Source: Asterias rubens (lineage: Eukaryota > Echinodermata > Asteroidea > Forcipulatida > Asteriidae). From it: 64,000 bases of DNA. This document shows positions 1 through 12,000 of the stretch, piece by piece. How positions within the stretch are numbered: position 1 is the stretch's first letter; each line of letters opens with the position of its first letter. The stretch covers positions 18,045,047 to 18,109,046 of the forward strand of contig NC_047066.1 of NCBI RefSeq assembly GCF_902459465.1, written 5' to 3'. The notes beneath the pieces were generated by a model. The model was given only the letters and a program-made list of their open reading frames with translations, was not told the DNA's origin and did no database searches. A program made the position numbers and the translations under genes.

Positions 1-192
1 AGTTTATGTAGATGTTGGATGGATTACATAAAGTACTTACACTACCAGCAACTGTTTGGTTAGCAAAAACCAATTCTTTCCTTTAACAAGATTTTAGGTG
101 TACCTAAACTCTTCTTATAATTATGCTTCTGGGAAGAATCAAAATATGAAATTTTGTAAATTATATATTCACTTTTATTTCTCTCTGCATAG

Positions 193-1898
193 CAACTCAA
201 CACATTTGCCCCTGTCATGCAAAAGCTGCGTGACATCGCTAAGGGGAACGTCGGAAACCCAGATGGCGGCCACTGCTGCGGCATGGCACAAATGAACAAG
301 GTCGGCCTTGGCTACCCAGATCTCGACTCCTTCTTAAAGGAGCCTGAGCCGTTGCGATTCACCTTTGAAGTCGTCACAGTTGAGGAGGAGGGAGAGTTTA
401 AGAAAGAAGCGTGGGCGATGAATGACATGGAGAAGAAGGATGCCCTCCCGGTACTCCGTGAAGAGGGGAATCGTTTATACAACAGCAAGGACTACAAGAT
501 GGCCGCTGAGAAGTACGCCGAGGCGCTGGGGTGTCTGGAGAATCTGTTGCTTCATGAGCAACCCAACAGCAAAGAGTGGTTAGAAATGGACACCCTGAGG
601 ATACCGTTTCTTTTGAACTTTGCACAGTGTAAGCTGATGCTGCAGGAATACTACCAGGTCATTGAGCACACGACAACTGTATTGACTAGAGATGAGAGTG
701 AGTATAAACAGCACTGGTATAAATCTATGTGGAAAACTATGGAGTGGGGATGACTTTATGATCTTTTTATTGGGAGTGCTCATGAGGGCAAGTGTAGCTC
801 CGTCTCCAACGAGCCTGCACAAAAGTCTCTGTCCGTTATTAAAACGGGAACGAGAGGGCAGGGGGTGAGTCCCATACAGTATGCAGAGCAAGCTAACAAC
901 ATTGATAATCAATGACAGAAGTAAACGCTGTTAATGTTGGCTCAAAAATATTGAATTCTAGGAGATGCACATCTTCACTGCTTTCAAGTGCCTCAAGCAA
1001 GATGCTTGATCTGGGTTCAAGCTCTGCTCAAAATGAAGTTGAATATTCGCCAGCAGAGCTAACACTTATACTAATATACCAGTCTGAGCATACAGTGCTT
1101 ACACACATTGGTGTAAGGGTAAACCAAATTCAACATCTATTAAATCATTGTAGTGTTCTTAGATATAGGATTTGGGCTGCCACTAGCTGCCAGACAATCT
1201 CGGCAGTCTAGTTCTTGAGAAGTCTGCTCTAGAGTGGCAAAGGTCGTGGGTTTGAACACCCGAGTAACACCTGGTTCAGACAGGCGCTCCAGAACCAAAT
1301 AGATAAGGAGCAACTCTGGGTCGACCCAATTCAATTTTGGTTTCAGACAGGCGAACTTGACATAAGATTTACATTAGGTTTGGCTCATGACAAGATCAAC
1401 GTCTGAAACCAAGGCGCTCCAGAGTTGCTCCAACAGTCAATCTTTCGACTTGTAGCGCGTCCTGTCGCTTCTAACTGTTTCAGACGTCAAACTTTTCATG
1501 CGCTTAACTCACTTATTTGGTGCGGCTGAATAATCTGGAACGCCTGTCTGAAACAGGTGTTATACCTGTATGCCCTTAAACTTTGTTTCACAGAACTCGG
1601 GACAGTACTGAGTATATGCATCGGTGTTAGGATAAAAGCGAATAATGAACCAGTCATTTTTTTGTTACTCCTTGTTTTCACAGACAGCGTGAAAGCCTTG
1701 TACAGACGAGCTAAGGCTTACGCTGCCTGTTGGGATTACAGCAATGCTAGGAAGGACTTCAAACTAGCCCTCGAACACGATGCTTCTCTTGGGGGCGCTG
1801 TTCGCAAGGAACTCCGCCTCCTGGACGAGGCTGAGAAGTTGAAGGATGAAGAGGACAAGGTGACGATGAAAGCAGTCTTTGAACGATACAGCGAATGA
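193..1898 (+). CDS. AIP: AH receptor-interacting protein (AIP), C-terminal 239 residues, two exons
   Basis: Co-chaperone known to bind HSP90 and client receptors such as the aryl hydrocarbon receptor in the cytosol. Coding exons are 193-697 and 1684-1898 (stop TGA at 1896). The junction is phase 1: GT donor at 698, AG acceptor ending at 1683, and it creates the Asn of TRDENSVKALYRR. The first exon starts in phase 0 after an AG at 191-192. It carries the C-terminal part of the FKBP-like domain, including HCCGMAQ and the linker EAWAMNDMEKK. The TPR region follows (EEGNRLYNSKDYKMAAEKY, LNFAQCKLMLQEYY, VKALYRRAKAYAACWDYSNA), and the protein ends KAVFERYSE. Human AIP has 330 residues, so about 90 N-terminal residues lie left of the window. 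Alignment with AIP runs along the whole visible part. AIPL1 is vertebrate-specific, so AIP is the better name. The intron at 698-1683 is filled with SINE and MITE debris. Confidence 0.93.
1080..1262 (+). mobile_element. tRNA-derived SINE fragments in the last AIP intron
   Basis: 1199-1260 holds an A-box-like stretch (tctagttcttgagaag) and a B box (GTGGGTTTGAACACC). They resemble the SINE at 17000-17150. The stretch near 1095-1130 (cagtgcttacacacattggtg) is the SINE 3' tail also seen at 17117. The same tail recurs near 1605-1640. These are old, diverged copies; boundaries are approximate. Confidence 0.5.
1267..1560. mobile_element. MITE with ACACCTG termini (family F)
   Basis: Inverted termini acacctggttcagacaggcg and cgcctgtctgaaacaggtgt bound a 294-bp non-coding element. 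A second copy with the same internal order (for example gctcatgacaagatcaacgt) lies at 32640-32949. It is a non-autonomous DNA transposon lying in the last AIP intron. Confidence 0.75.
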
Positions 1899-4800
1899 AT
1901 AACTTATTTATCATCATGTAGCATCGATGTTGCTGTAAAAATATGCTGTTTAACCCTTTTGAGACCATAGCGGCTGCAAGCGGTTTGTACCAAGTGCAAT
2001 GGGGTCAAAGAAAAGGTTTGGGACTGAATTTACATTTTCCTATGTTTCCCAGATTTAAACATAGAATTTACAACTCAAGAGCATAACTATGTAATTATGT
2101 ATCTTATTAATTTTCCTGATATTTTACCTGAAAATAGCAGTGCAAAAATCAACAAGATTAGCATGTTGGGACGTATGGGGATGACAATACAGAAATAAAT
2201 GGTATCTAAAGGGTTAAACCATCTAAGACCACAGTGGTGGTAAACAACTCTAAATATATTGCATGACGGTGACATGAGGGGCCACTTTTGTATAGCTGTG
2301 AGCAGAGCTCAACCTGAAGGGTCGCCAGCTCGCCAAATGTGAGTGAAAAGAGTTTTTACAGCTATTTTAAACACTTTGAGGTGTAGTCCGTTGGAGCAGT
2401 AAAAAATGTTTTAAAAGTCAATAAATATGTGAAGGGTTTCACTTCAAAGAGCTTCTCATGCAGGAAACAACAAGTTCAAATTGAAGTACTTTCCACTAAA
2501 AATACTGAAAAGGACTAGTAAGTTTATAAAACAGATTTTCTTGCAGTGTGATTGCTCTCGATTGATACCTTTCAATGGAGCCCAGTTAACCAGGCATATA
2601 AATGTGATTACTTTCAGCTTTAAACACTCTAAATTCTCTATGAATGTATGAGATTTACAAGATAAAAACTTGCAAGAACTTTTGATTTTTCAATTTGAGC
2701 ATTAAGTTGTCCATGTCTTAATCTAGTATACTTGTAAATAGTGCACAAATGCACTATTGTTCTATTTTCGTTCCTTCAAATCGATGTAAAAACAAATTAA
2801 CACTGCATTTTAGATTGGTTTGGCCCACTTTTTGTCGAGTGAATGGTGCAATCAAGGATATAAGACATTGATGGCCTGCGTTTAATGCAATTGTAAAGAT
2901 TTGAAATTCATTGTTTCCATTAAGGAATTTGTTTGTGTACAAGCGTAGAAGTTACCTGTAAACAAATGTGATTTATCTTTCTTGGTTACTACATAACAGT
3001 TTTGTCTTGAAATGTCTTCAGTTTGTCCAAATATAAGTACCTATATTTAGACATAACTTCAGACTATTTTGTCAATTTGTTGTCTGAAAATGTGATGAAT
3101 TTTTGTAAGTGCAATATCAACATTACAGTATTGCCAAGAACAAATCTCTGTGCCCAATTTCATGAGCTGCTTAAGCACATACAAGTAGCTTAGCAGGACA
3201 TAATTATGCTTACCACTAATGTTTCAGGTGTACTCAAAAATGTTAAGAATGTGTATTATTTGGAATCCGATGTGACGGATTAAGCAAGAGCATTTTCTTA
3301 GGAGGATTTCTAGAAGCCAGTTTGCCAACTTACTAATGTTCTAAATCTTCACTAGTTCAAAAAAGAGTATTGCACACAGCGCAGCACCACCAAACTGTAT
3401 TCAATAATATGGATGCAAGAAACATTATTGCTAATAAGTGTGCTTAAAACTTTAAAAGGAAAAATATAATTATTTGTTGGCAAAATTACCTACTTTTAGT
3501 CTGAACGCCCATGTTCTACTTTATGAAGTGCTATTTTGCCGACAGTCTCAAACTGCAGACCGAGTATAAAAAAATTAAACAAATTCAAAAAGAGTTTAAA
3601 CAATCTCATAAACACTCGTTAACCATCCTCACTTTGTACATGTTAATTAGTTTGGACCAATTACAAATATGTGATTAATTATAAGATACATTGTAATATC
3701 AACTTTGTATAACTCCACTGAGTTTTTGTCATTATGCACTCCTTAATGTCTGAAATGTTCAAAAAAGATTTTAAACTCTGTTTTAGTATTGTTTTTATCC
3801 TTTTGAAATTAATGCCAATTACATTTGTTTGAACTGTCGCTTTTTTGTGGGTAAAATTGTTATTCATTAAATATTTCCGTCCTTCAAAGATTACAGTAAC
3901 TCAGACTTTGTGGTTAAGATTAAAAAAATTGTTTTTGTTTGTTTTCAGAAAAAAAACACGTTAATCTAAAGTTTGTTTTACAAATACCCAGTAACAAAAG
4001 TCACCCACCAATTGGATAAGTTTGAATTTTGGTTTTAAATAATTAATATTTATCAGTGTTTTGTTTTATGTAGGTAATAATTTAACCATCTGTTTGTTGT
4101 TTCAAATACTGTCTTTTGAAGAGGTATGACAAGTAGTTCTTTGTTTATCAATAGTTTGGGGGGGGGGGAGGGGTCGGAATATAAGGTTATGTTTTTTGCC
4201 AACCTGATCAAACTGAGACATAGATTGTGCAAAGATAGATTTATGTGAGAGATGTGAGCATTTAATTCACTTTGAAGAGTCTGAGATTCGTAAAGACTAA
4301 TTTCGTACAGACTAATGTTTAATTACTCCAAAAAATAATTACCATAAAAACTTACTTTGTAAAGAGCACTGGGAAAACTGTTGATAATACGACACATTAT
4401 TGTTAGAAATGACACCCTTTGGTTTAATGTAGTTTTTCCCCAAAATTTTACTCGGAGAAAGGCTTCATTCTCGGGTATTTGAAAGCACATAATTATAATG
4501 CAATAAGGGTGTTTTTCTGCCACTACTTTCATGCAACTCCCATGACCAATTGAGCCCAAAGTTTACAGGTTTGTTATATTTTATGCATGTGTTGGGATAC
4601 ACCAAGTGAGGATACTGCCGCCGATTTCCCGAAACACTAGGATTAATCCTAAGTTGAGTTAGGACGAGTAACCCATCCTAACTTAGGATGGGTGCAATGC
4701 ATCCTACGCCTTTGGATACGGAATTTAAATCGTCCTAAGTCCTATTAGATTAATCCAAAGTTAGGAAGAGTTTGGTGAAATCGATGGCTGGTCTTTTACA

Positions 4801-4975
4801 ACCCTGCCTTTAACCACCCTTGTGGAACAACTATTGCCAACCAATAACATTTTCCCCTTCCAAACTGGTTTATTCCTGAAGGATGTCATATCAAAGAGAA
4901 AGGATGATGATGAAAGCAAAACAGTTTAGTGTGCATGTGATAAAATTAATAAAAAGAAGTCAAATATAATATCCA
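1899..4975 (+). other. Probable AIP 3' untranslated and flanking region
   Basis: About 3 kb of AT-rich sequence after the AIP stop has no credible coding exon. AATAAA occurs at 4948-4953, followed by a GT-rich tract (gtttgtgttgtgttta), which makes a good poly(A) site. Earlier AATAAA hexamers near 2192 and 2421 are alternatives. A G-run lies at 4158-4175, and a fragment of a TTAA-family MITE (remnant hairpin half) lies at about 4328-4600. The true 3' end needs transcript data. Confidence 0.35.
4617..4788. mobile_element. Foldback MITE, GATTTCAC family (family L)
   Basis: Degenerate copy of the element seen at 10719-10867. The termini ccgatttcccgaaa and tttggtgaaatcg enclose repeated cctaacttagg / gttaggacgagta motifs in both orientations. 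Confidence 0.6.
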
Positions 4976-5300
4976 GTTTGTGTTGTGTTTATTTTGCGTT
5001 TTTGTTTTAGTATAGAATCAACTTGTTTATTATGAAGGGTGGTAGGGTGGGGCGTGGGCCGCCAGTTAGAGGGGGCATACATACATTTCAATAAAAGTTA
5101 TCCCTCTACCAATGGCTTTGAAACATGTGTGAAGTGAATTCCAATGAAAGTCTAGATGGTGGTTGTTTTCTTGATCCCCTTCCGAATAACTTTTCAGATA
5201 AGTAAGTAGTAAATAAAAAAGTAAAGAAAATATTAAAACAACAAAACACACTTTAGAGCCCCAACCCCCACCCCCACCCCAGCACACAAATGGCCCAGTC

Positions 5301-5420
5301 CTGAATAGAAATGAGTTTGCTTGTTTGTTTGTTTGTTTGTTTGGTTGGTTGTTTGATGTTTTTTTTGTTTGTTTTTATGTTTGTTTGTTTGTCTGTTTTT
5401 GTTGTTGTTTTTTTGTGTTT
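5301..5420. repeat. TTTG simple repeat
   Basis: An imperfect (tttg)n tract read on + (complement caaa). It gives spurious low-complexity reading frames on both strands. Confidence 0.85.
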
Positions 5421-5545
5421 AGATGATTTTCCCATCCAGGGAACTCGGCAAACTCGCACAAGAGGATATAAACACCAAGCTGGCAACAGTCAATCTTTCT
5501 CATACAAGTTTTGTCATTTTTAGATGTCAATGTAGTTAAAATATG

Positions 5546-5911
5546 TCACTTCCAGCGATATTTTGTGGGTGTTACGGTATGAGACTGGTATATAGTGGTT
5601 ACCCTGTCGGCAAAACCATGGGGGTAACAACATAATTGAGTGGCAGTTACACCTGTTGTTTCTTTCTTTCCACACTCAAACCATCTCAAACTCGTTTGCC
5701 TGTCCTTGCTGGCTGGGGTCATTCTTTGCAAATTGTCATAATCTTTCTCGTTAAAATTGAAAAAAGGGAAATTCTGCATTGCCTTTAAATCATGGAGACA
5801 GACACATTCATAAATCGGCAGTTCGGTCTTTAGCAAATTAATGACCCAAATTAATTTGTGCACTTCCCGTCCGAGACAAGTTTTGAGTTGTTCATCTTGC
5901 CTGCCGAGCAT
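5546..5911 (-). CDS. Unrecognised 121-residue open frame divergent from CDK2AP
   Basis: Uninterrupted frame on - starting with Met at 5911 and ending at 5546. It lies 184 bp from the CDK2AP start, on the opposite strand. The protein is rich in Cys, Thr and Lys and shows no motif I recognise. Its codon use is not distinctive. The length is notable for AT-rich DNA, so a small divergent gene or an upstream antisense transcript is possible, but chance cannot be excluded. Confidence 0.2.
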   Translation of the reverse strand: MLGRQDEQLKTCLGREVHKLIWVINLLKTELPIYECVCLHDLKAMQNFPFFNFNEKDYDNLQRMTPASKDRQTSLRWFECGKKETTGVTATQLCCYPHGFADRVTTIYQSHTVTPTKYRWK

Positions 5912-5976
5912 GCGAATATTATTTCACTGGTATGCGTGTTTTGGGTGAAAAGACTTATGTTAATTTATATAAACTA

Positions 5977-5984
5977 TGACGTCA
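5977..5984. promoter_or_regulatory. Consensus CRE (TGACGTCA) in the CDK2AP promoter
   Basis: Perfect palindromic cAMP-response/ATF site 111 bp upstream of the proposed CDK2AP start codon, in the interval between that gene and the divergent frame at 5546-5911. The site is seen directly. Its activity is inferred. Confidence 0.5.
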
Positions 5985-6094
5985 TGAGTGAAGGGACCAG
6001 CGAGAGCAGGTACAATTTGCGTTCAGAATTCCACTGATTTAGACCGCAGACCTGCGTTTAGGGCTCGTTTTTTTTGCATCTTGTCAACTAGAAG

Positions 6095-9000
6095 ATGGAC
6101 GTCTCTGCGGCGAAGTATGTACAAAAGGGTAAGATTAGGTTGACCTTTCGTAATTTATGCTGCTGTCATTGTGTTTTTTGTGTTCTTTTTAGCTGTTTGT
6201 ACAACCCAACTGTGACCTGGGAAATGTTACATGTGTGTGTGTGGTTGTCGTTTGCTGTGTGTAATTAATTGACAAGTGTACAAATTCCAACCACACATTT
6301 TAATATGAATAATATTCCCATGATTCATTGCCGCCCTATTGTAAAGGTCGAAGGTCGTAGGTATGTTGAGACACGGCTAGTTCTTTGTCATATCGCGGCT
6401 AGCCATTCCAAATCAAATTAATGCAGTCTACACCAGTGTATCTTCAATCTTGATCCCACAACTGGTTAATTCCTGCCATTTTGTAACTGCAGTGGGGAAT
6501 TTTGACCACATCTTTGTTTGTATTTGAATGGTCAGTTTGGTTGGCCTTTTTCTGGCCAGAGTTTGTGTGTGCAGGAAGGATTGCAAGATTTTTTTCCCAG
6601 TTGGACCTTGGGGTTTTGGCTGAGCACTCGAACTGAACAATGGGACTTAGTTGCTGCGTTCCGGGTTGTAATCACAAGAATGGCAGAGAGTTGTGCAGTT
6701 TATACAACTTCCCAAATGAGAATGATGGACCAGATTGGAAACAGTGGTATGAACTGTGGTGTGAGCGGATTGGAAAATCACAGAGGGAGGGTGGGGGAGG
6801 TGTGTGGACCCCCACAACATGGAGCCGAGTTTGTAGCTGTCACTTTAAAGAGGAAGAGCGATGGAAACCAAGAACACGCCAGCCAGGTACGGGTACGAAC
6901 CAATTAATTTTTCTATTTGTAAACGCAAAAATGTTTTTCGGATAGATTTCCGCATCCTGCCACCACTTTTTTACTCATTTTACCGTAAAAGCCTACATGT
7001 GAGGCCGGTAAGGGTTATCGGTTACCTTATTGAAGTAAAGTACATGTAATTTACTAATTTATTTCATAATAATAAAAATTAAAAAGTGGTGGCAGGAATT
7101 GATCTGTTTTTCCGATATTTCTTTAATTTTTATTTTTGTAAACCTCAACCGTTAATTATGTATCAGTTTACTTTACCATCATACTTTCTCTATATTATTT
7201 CTTTGTTTTTGTTCATGTTATTGTTGAAATGGTTTTAAATTAAAATACTGCATGTATAGGCCTACAGCAGCTTAATTAAAAACAAAATTCTTAAATTTTT
7301 AAACTAAATTCTTTATTTAGGGAAATTTGGGAGAGGGTAAACAAATTAAATAAAAATGTTTCATTTTAGTGTTTTAACTATATTTGTTCGTATTACAGGA
7401 TTGAAATTCCGAGCTCCCGTCTACTTCCCCTTCATGAGTGGTGCTTCTGGAAGTCGCACAAAGTCAGAACCCATGAATAAAACACCGGTAAGATTGAATT
7501 TGAGTTAAAATTTCTTATAATTTTCATTTGAATTTTGGGGTCCTACTAAAAGCCGACAACGCCAACACGCCGCCAACAAGTTTTAAATACCTCAAAAATG
7601 GCAAATAAACCATAGATATAATAGAACTGTGTGTGTTCTGTAATATAAACATAAATTTAATGGAAAAACTTCACGAAAAGTGTGAAGTTTTAACCAGAAA
7701 AAGCCCTTAACTTTTACGGAAAACGGTCGGACGCCATCTTGGCTTAAAATCGTGTTTGGACCAGTCCATTATGATGCCGGTAAGTCAGATTTAGCAATAG
7801 AGGGTGGGCGTCATGCACTGTGCACACTGCAGTGAAGGTCTTCACATGAAGCCCGCCCTCTGTTGTTGACAAGTGCTAAATCTACCCGTATCATAATTGT
7901 CTGGTCCAAACACGGTTTTTAAGCCAAGATGGCGTCCAACCGCTTTCCGTGCAAGTGAAGTTTTTTTCTGGTTAAAAAATACACACTTTTCGTGAAGTTT
8001 TTCCATTAAATTTATGTTTATATTACAGAACACATTTAGTTCTTATATATCTATGGTTTATTGGCCATTTTTGAGGTATTGAAAACTTGTTGGCGGCATG
8101 TTGGCGGCGCTCTGGACTTGTTGTCTGCGTTGTCGGCTTGTTGTCGGCTTTTAGTAGGACCGTGTTTGTATTCATTTTAGAGTTAACATTAAAATTGTAG
8201 ATTTAGTACAACACTGGTGGTAGAATCAAAAGTTTTTAATTTTTTGTTTGTCAATCATTGCATTTGTTTACATTGCTTTGGCTGTTAAAATATAGTTTAT
8301 AATTTGTTTGTTATTTGTTTGTGTTTATTTTGTTACAGACAACTAGCTGGGCCATCTTTTATTTTATTATTTTGTTTTACCAAGATCATTTAAAAAAAAA
8401 ATTTTTTTCCCTTCCAAATAAGTATTTTGGATTGTAATTTCTGATTATTTTTTGATTCAGTTATTGGCTGGCCTAAGGGTTGATACAGGTATGAAGAGCA
8501 GTCTACTAGCTGGACTCAATGTGAAAATTCTCAATCCAGACAAGGTAAGCTATAGATTTATCATTGTTCTCAACATTAGTCATTGTTCTCAACATTAGTT
8601 AGGGTCCATCCAAAGGTGCCAAAAGCATGTAATTTTTCTCGGTCCGGTCTTTACCTATTGAACTATCTACCCATCAAACTGATAAAGGAGACTTCCTACT
8701 TTGCATTTAAGAACGAACTCAAAAGCCATCTAATTTAGAACAATGTTCTATTGTCATTAGGGAATCTGTTATTTCCTAAAGTTCCATGAATTAATGAATT
8801 CCCCTGACCCTTGCAAACTTGACTTTTATTGCTTACACTAATTCTTGTCTTTTCTCAACAGACGTCGGAAGAACTTAAAAGTGAAAATCAAGAAACTGTT
8901 TCTGCTGCCAGTAACGGCCAGAAATGTGAAGACAACTCAACAGAGGGGAGGCGAAAAGATGACGCTAAGCGCGAGAGTCCAGACCCTAGTGAATCAAGTG

Positions 9001-12000
9001 CAAAGAAGAGCAAAACGGAAGATGATGATGATGTTGAGATGATTGAAGATGACGAGGATAATGTCAGTGATGGGATTAAGAAAGGTTTAGGTGTCAAGAT
9101 GAGGAGAAAATCTCAAGAAGATGACGTTCAGATGATTGACTTCGATGAAAAGTCCAAAGCCGTAGAGAAGAGTTTTGCAGAGGCACAGCGAGCCATCTTG
9201 ATGAAGGCAGCGTCAAAGTGTCAGTGACTGTTTCATGACGATATTTCAGTGACTGTTTCACGACGATATTTCAGTGACTGTTTCATGACGATATTTATTT
9301 TGGCATTCTTGAGACCACTTTGTGATGTTTTTTGGGGGGCAGGATTGTTTCAACGGATGGTTGTAAGGTTGAGGTCTTCATGGTTTCAAGATGAGATATA
9401 TTTTTAGCTGTGAAGAAAGAATCACTTGGCAACTGTTTGAGCTGAGCAACATGTACAATGCCGGGCTGGAAGTACAAGGAGGCCATGGCCTCTGTTGCCC
9501 CCTTGTCTTGTTGGCCTTGGTGCCCCTTCAAAAGTTTCCCATAGACTTGGCCGTTTTCCCTTGCCCTCTCAAAGATGAAATTCCAGGCCTGCAATGGATC
9601 TTCAAATCTCTTTGTTGGTCTAGCATTTTTGTCTACACTGTCAAATTGAGAGAAAGGATTAGGCTCAAGTTTTGTACACTGTTATTCATATAACGCAAAC
9701 TGAGTTTTGCAGGCCAATATTTTTAGTCAAACAGAGTTGGTTGGTATTTGTACACTGAGGCGCGCTACTTTGTTGTAAAGGGTTTGGTTACTTTTTGTAG
9801 GACAACCCCCAGCCAGCAAAGGGCACCAGCTAGCTATAAGGGAAATTTTAATTTCCGTGGGAACATTCTAAGGCGCACAAAGGCAATGGTCAGGGTCTTG
9901 GAGGCCATTGCTTGTGTGAGCTTGGCGACTTTAATCCTATATAGATGGACTGCACATGAGGTCATTGGCCACCATCTTTGATGAAACGTTAACGCATGAA
10001 AGGCTATCATTGGCTGAGAGTTGTGCGCAGCGCGTGCACTTTTTCCATTGTTTATCATCAAGTATGGCGGTCGATGACTGTGCAATCCATCTATTGTCTG
10101 TATACATGTGTGTGAAATTATTGCCAGATATAGGATGACTTGCACCAATATGCCATCGTGTTTACTCATTTTTGTTTGTTAGTCCAGGCTCCCTCCTTGG
10201 CAAGTCTCTACCACCTTCTGTCACCCAAGTGTGATCCACTCCCTTTAATCTTGTGTCTGAATGTTGTAATGGTAGCCTGTAACAGCCCTTATTCTTAATT
10301 GCGGCCAGTTTGCCCATTTGCTCTGTTGCTCTGCTGTGGCCGCCATGCCCCCAAAAATTCATGTTGCAGCCAACTTGGCCTGCATGCCCTTCTGGGGAAT
10401 GAATCCTCCTTTAATAATCTCAATCAAATAATTTGATTGTTTTGGCTTTGGTGCCCCTTGGATTGGCCTGCGCGTCCCTGGAATTTTGATGAAGCCATGG
10501 TCAAAGTGGCCTTCCCCTCTTTGGGAGTCTTTTGGACCGTCCTTTTCACAGTTCTCGTCAGTAGTGCGCGTGCTGACACCTACGCGCGCAATACTGAGCA
10601 AATGCGTGCACGCTCAGTGCCGCAAAAAAAGTTACATGTTATATGTCTAACTGTTATATGTCTGCTGCTGCCAGCTTCTCAAAAGTCTCCCATTGTGTTG
10701 TCACAACATGAACTCTCTGGGGTCGATTTCACAAAGAGTTAGGACCAGTCCTAACTTAGGACTAGTCCTAGGAGATCTACAAATTGCATGGATAGTCCTA
10801 AGTTAGGACGAGTAACTGGTCCTAACTCGAGATAAGACTAGTCCTAACTCTTTGTGAAATCTACCCCTGGTACCATTACCTTATGCTAGATTTGTCATTT
10901 CTGTGTACAGCTAACTCTCCAGCCATGCAGATGGTCCATAGCTCTTCAGCAAGCAATAGTCCAGTACCAATGAACATGACCACCCAGTCCATGGGAAACA
11001 GTGCCAGTGCCTACAGCTCCCTGGTCCAGATGAACGCCAAGTCGCAGATCCCAGGTAACAGGGGTAATGCAAACATTCCAACTTCTTTTACTAACCCTAA
11101 CTAACGAGATGATAATTGCTGTTTTCTGTAGCATGTTTGACTTGTTCAATTAAAGACACTGGACACTATTGGTAATTTTCAAAGGCCAGTCTTTTCACTT
11201 GTTGTATCTCAACATATGCATAAAATAATAAACCTGTGAAAATATGAGCTCAATTGGTCATCGTAGATGCGAGATAATAATGAAAGAAAAAACACACTTG
11301 TCACATGAAGTTGTGTGCTTTCAGATGCTTGATTTCGAGACCTCAAAATCTAAATCCGAGGTCTCGAAATCAAATTCGTGGAAAATTATTTCTTTGTCGA
11401 AAACTACCTTACCTCAGAGGGAGCTTTCTCACAATGTTTTATACTATCAACCTCTCCCCATTACTCGTTACCAAGTAAGGTTTTAATGCTAATAATTATT
11501 TTGAATAATTACCAATAGTGTCCACTGCCTTTAAGCAGCTCTAGAAGGAAAAGATAGAGGACTATTTACACCGAATTGCAGTTACAGGCCTGTATGCTTC
11601 ATTTTTGAAAGGGCAAGGTCACCCAGGCATTTACTCCGTGGTAAAGGGCACCCTGTGAGGAAACTGTAAATCAAGGGCACCAAGGCAATGACCAAGGGGC
11701 ATGGAGGCAGTCACCTTTGTTGCCTCCGTGAAGTATCAGGCCTGAACTTTTACAGAAAAAGATAGGGGTTGATTTACAATAGGAGACTTTCCAACGCTAG
11801 GCGGCAGCAGACATACCGGGTAAATTTCCATTGTTTACGTAGTTCTGAACATGCGCATAATTCTGTGAACAATGGATTTACCCGGTAAGTCTGCTGCCCT
11901 CTACCGTCCCAGAAAGTCTCCCATTGCAGTTTAGAATCATCTTACAGAAAACGGCAACTATTTTCACCAAGTACTCTTACTTTATAAATATTGATGTGAG

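Noticed and set aside
6518-6907. A 129-codon frame overlapping the THAP first exon
   Set aside because: It is in another frame from the C2CH finger and lacks any motif. The THAP frame at 6640 has ligands, a splice donor and phase support.
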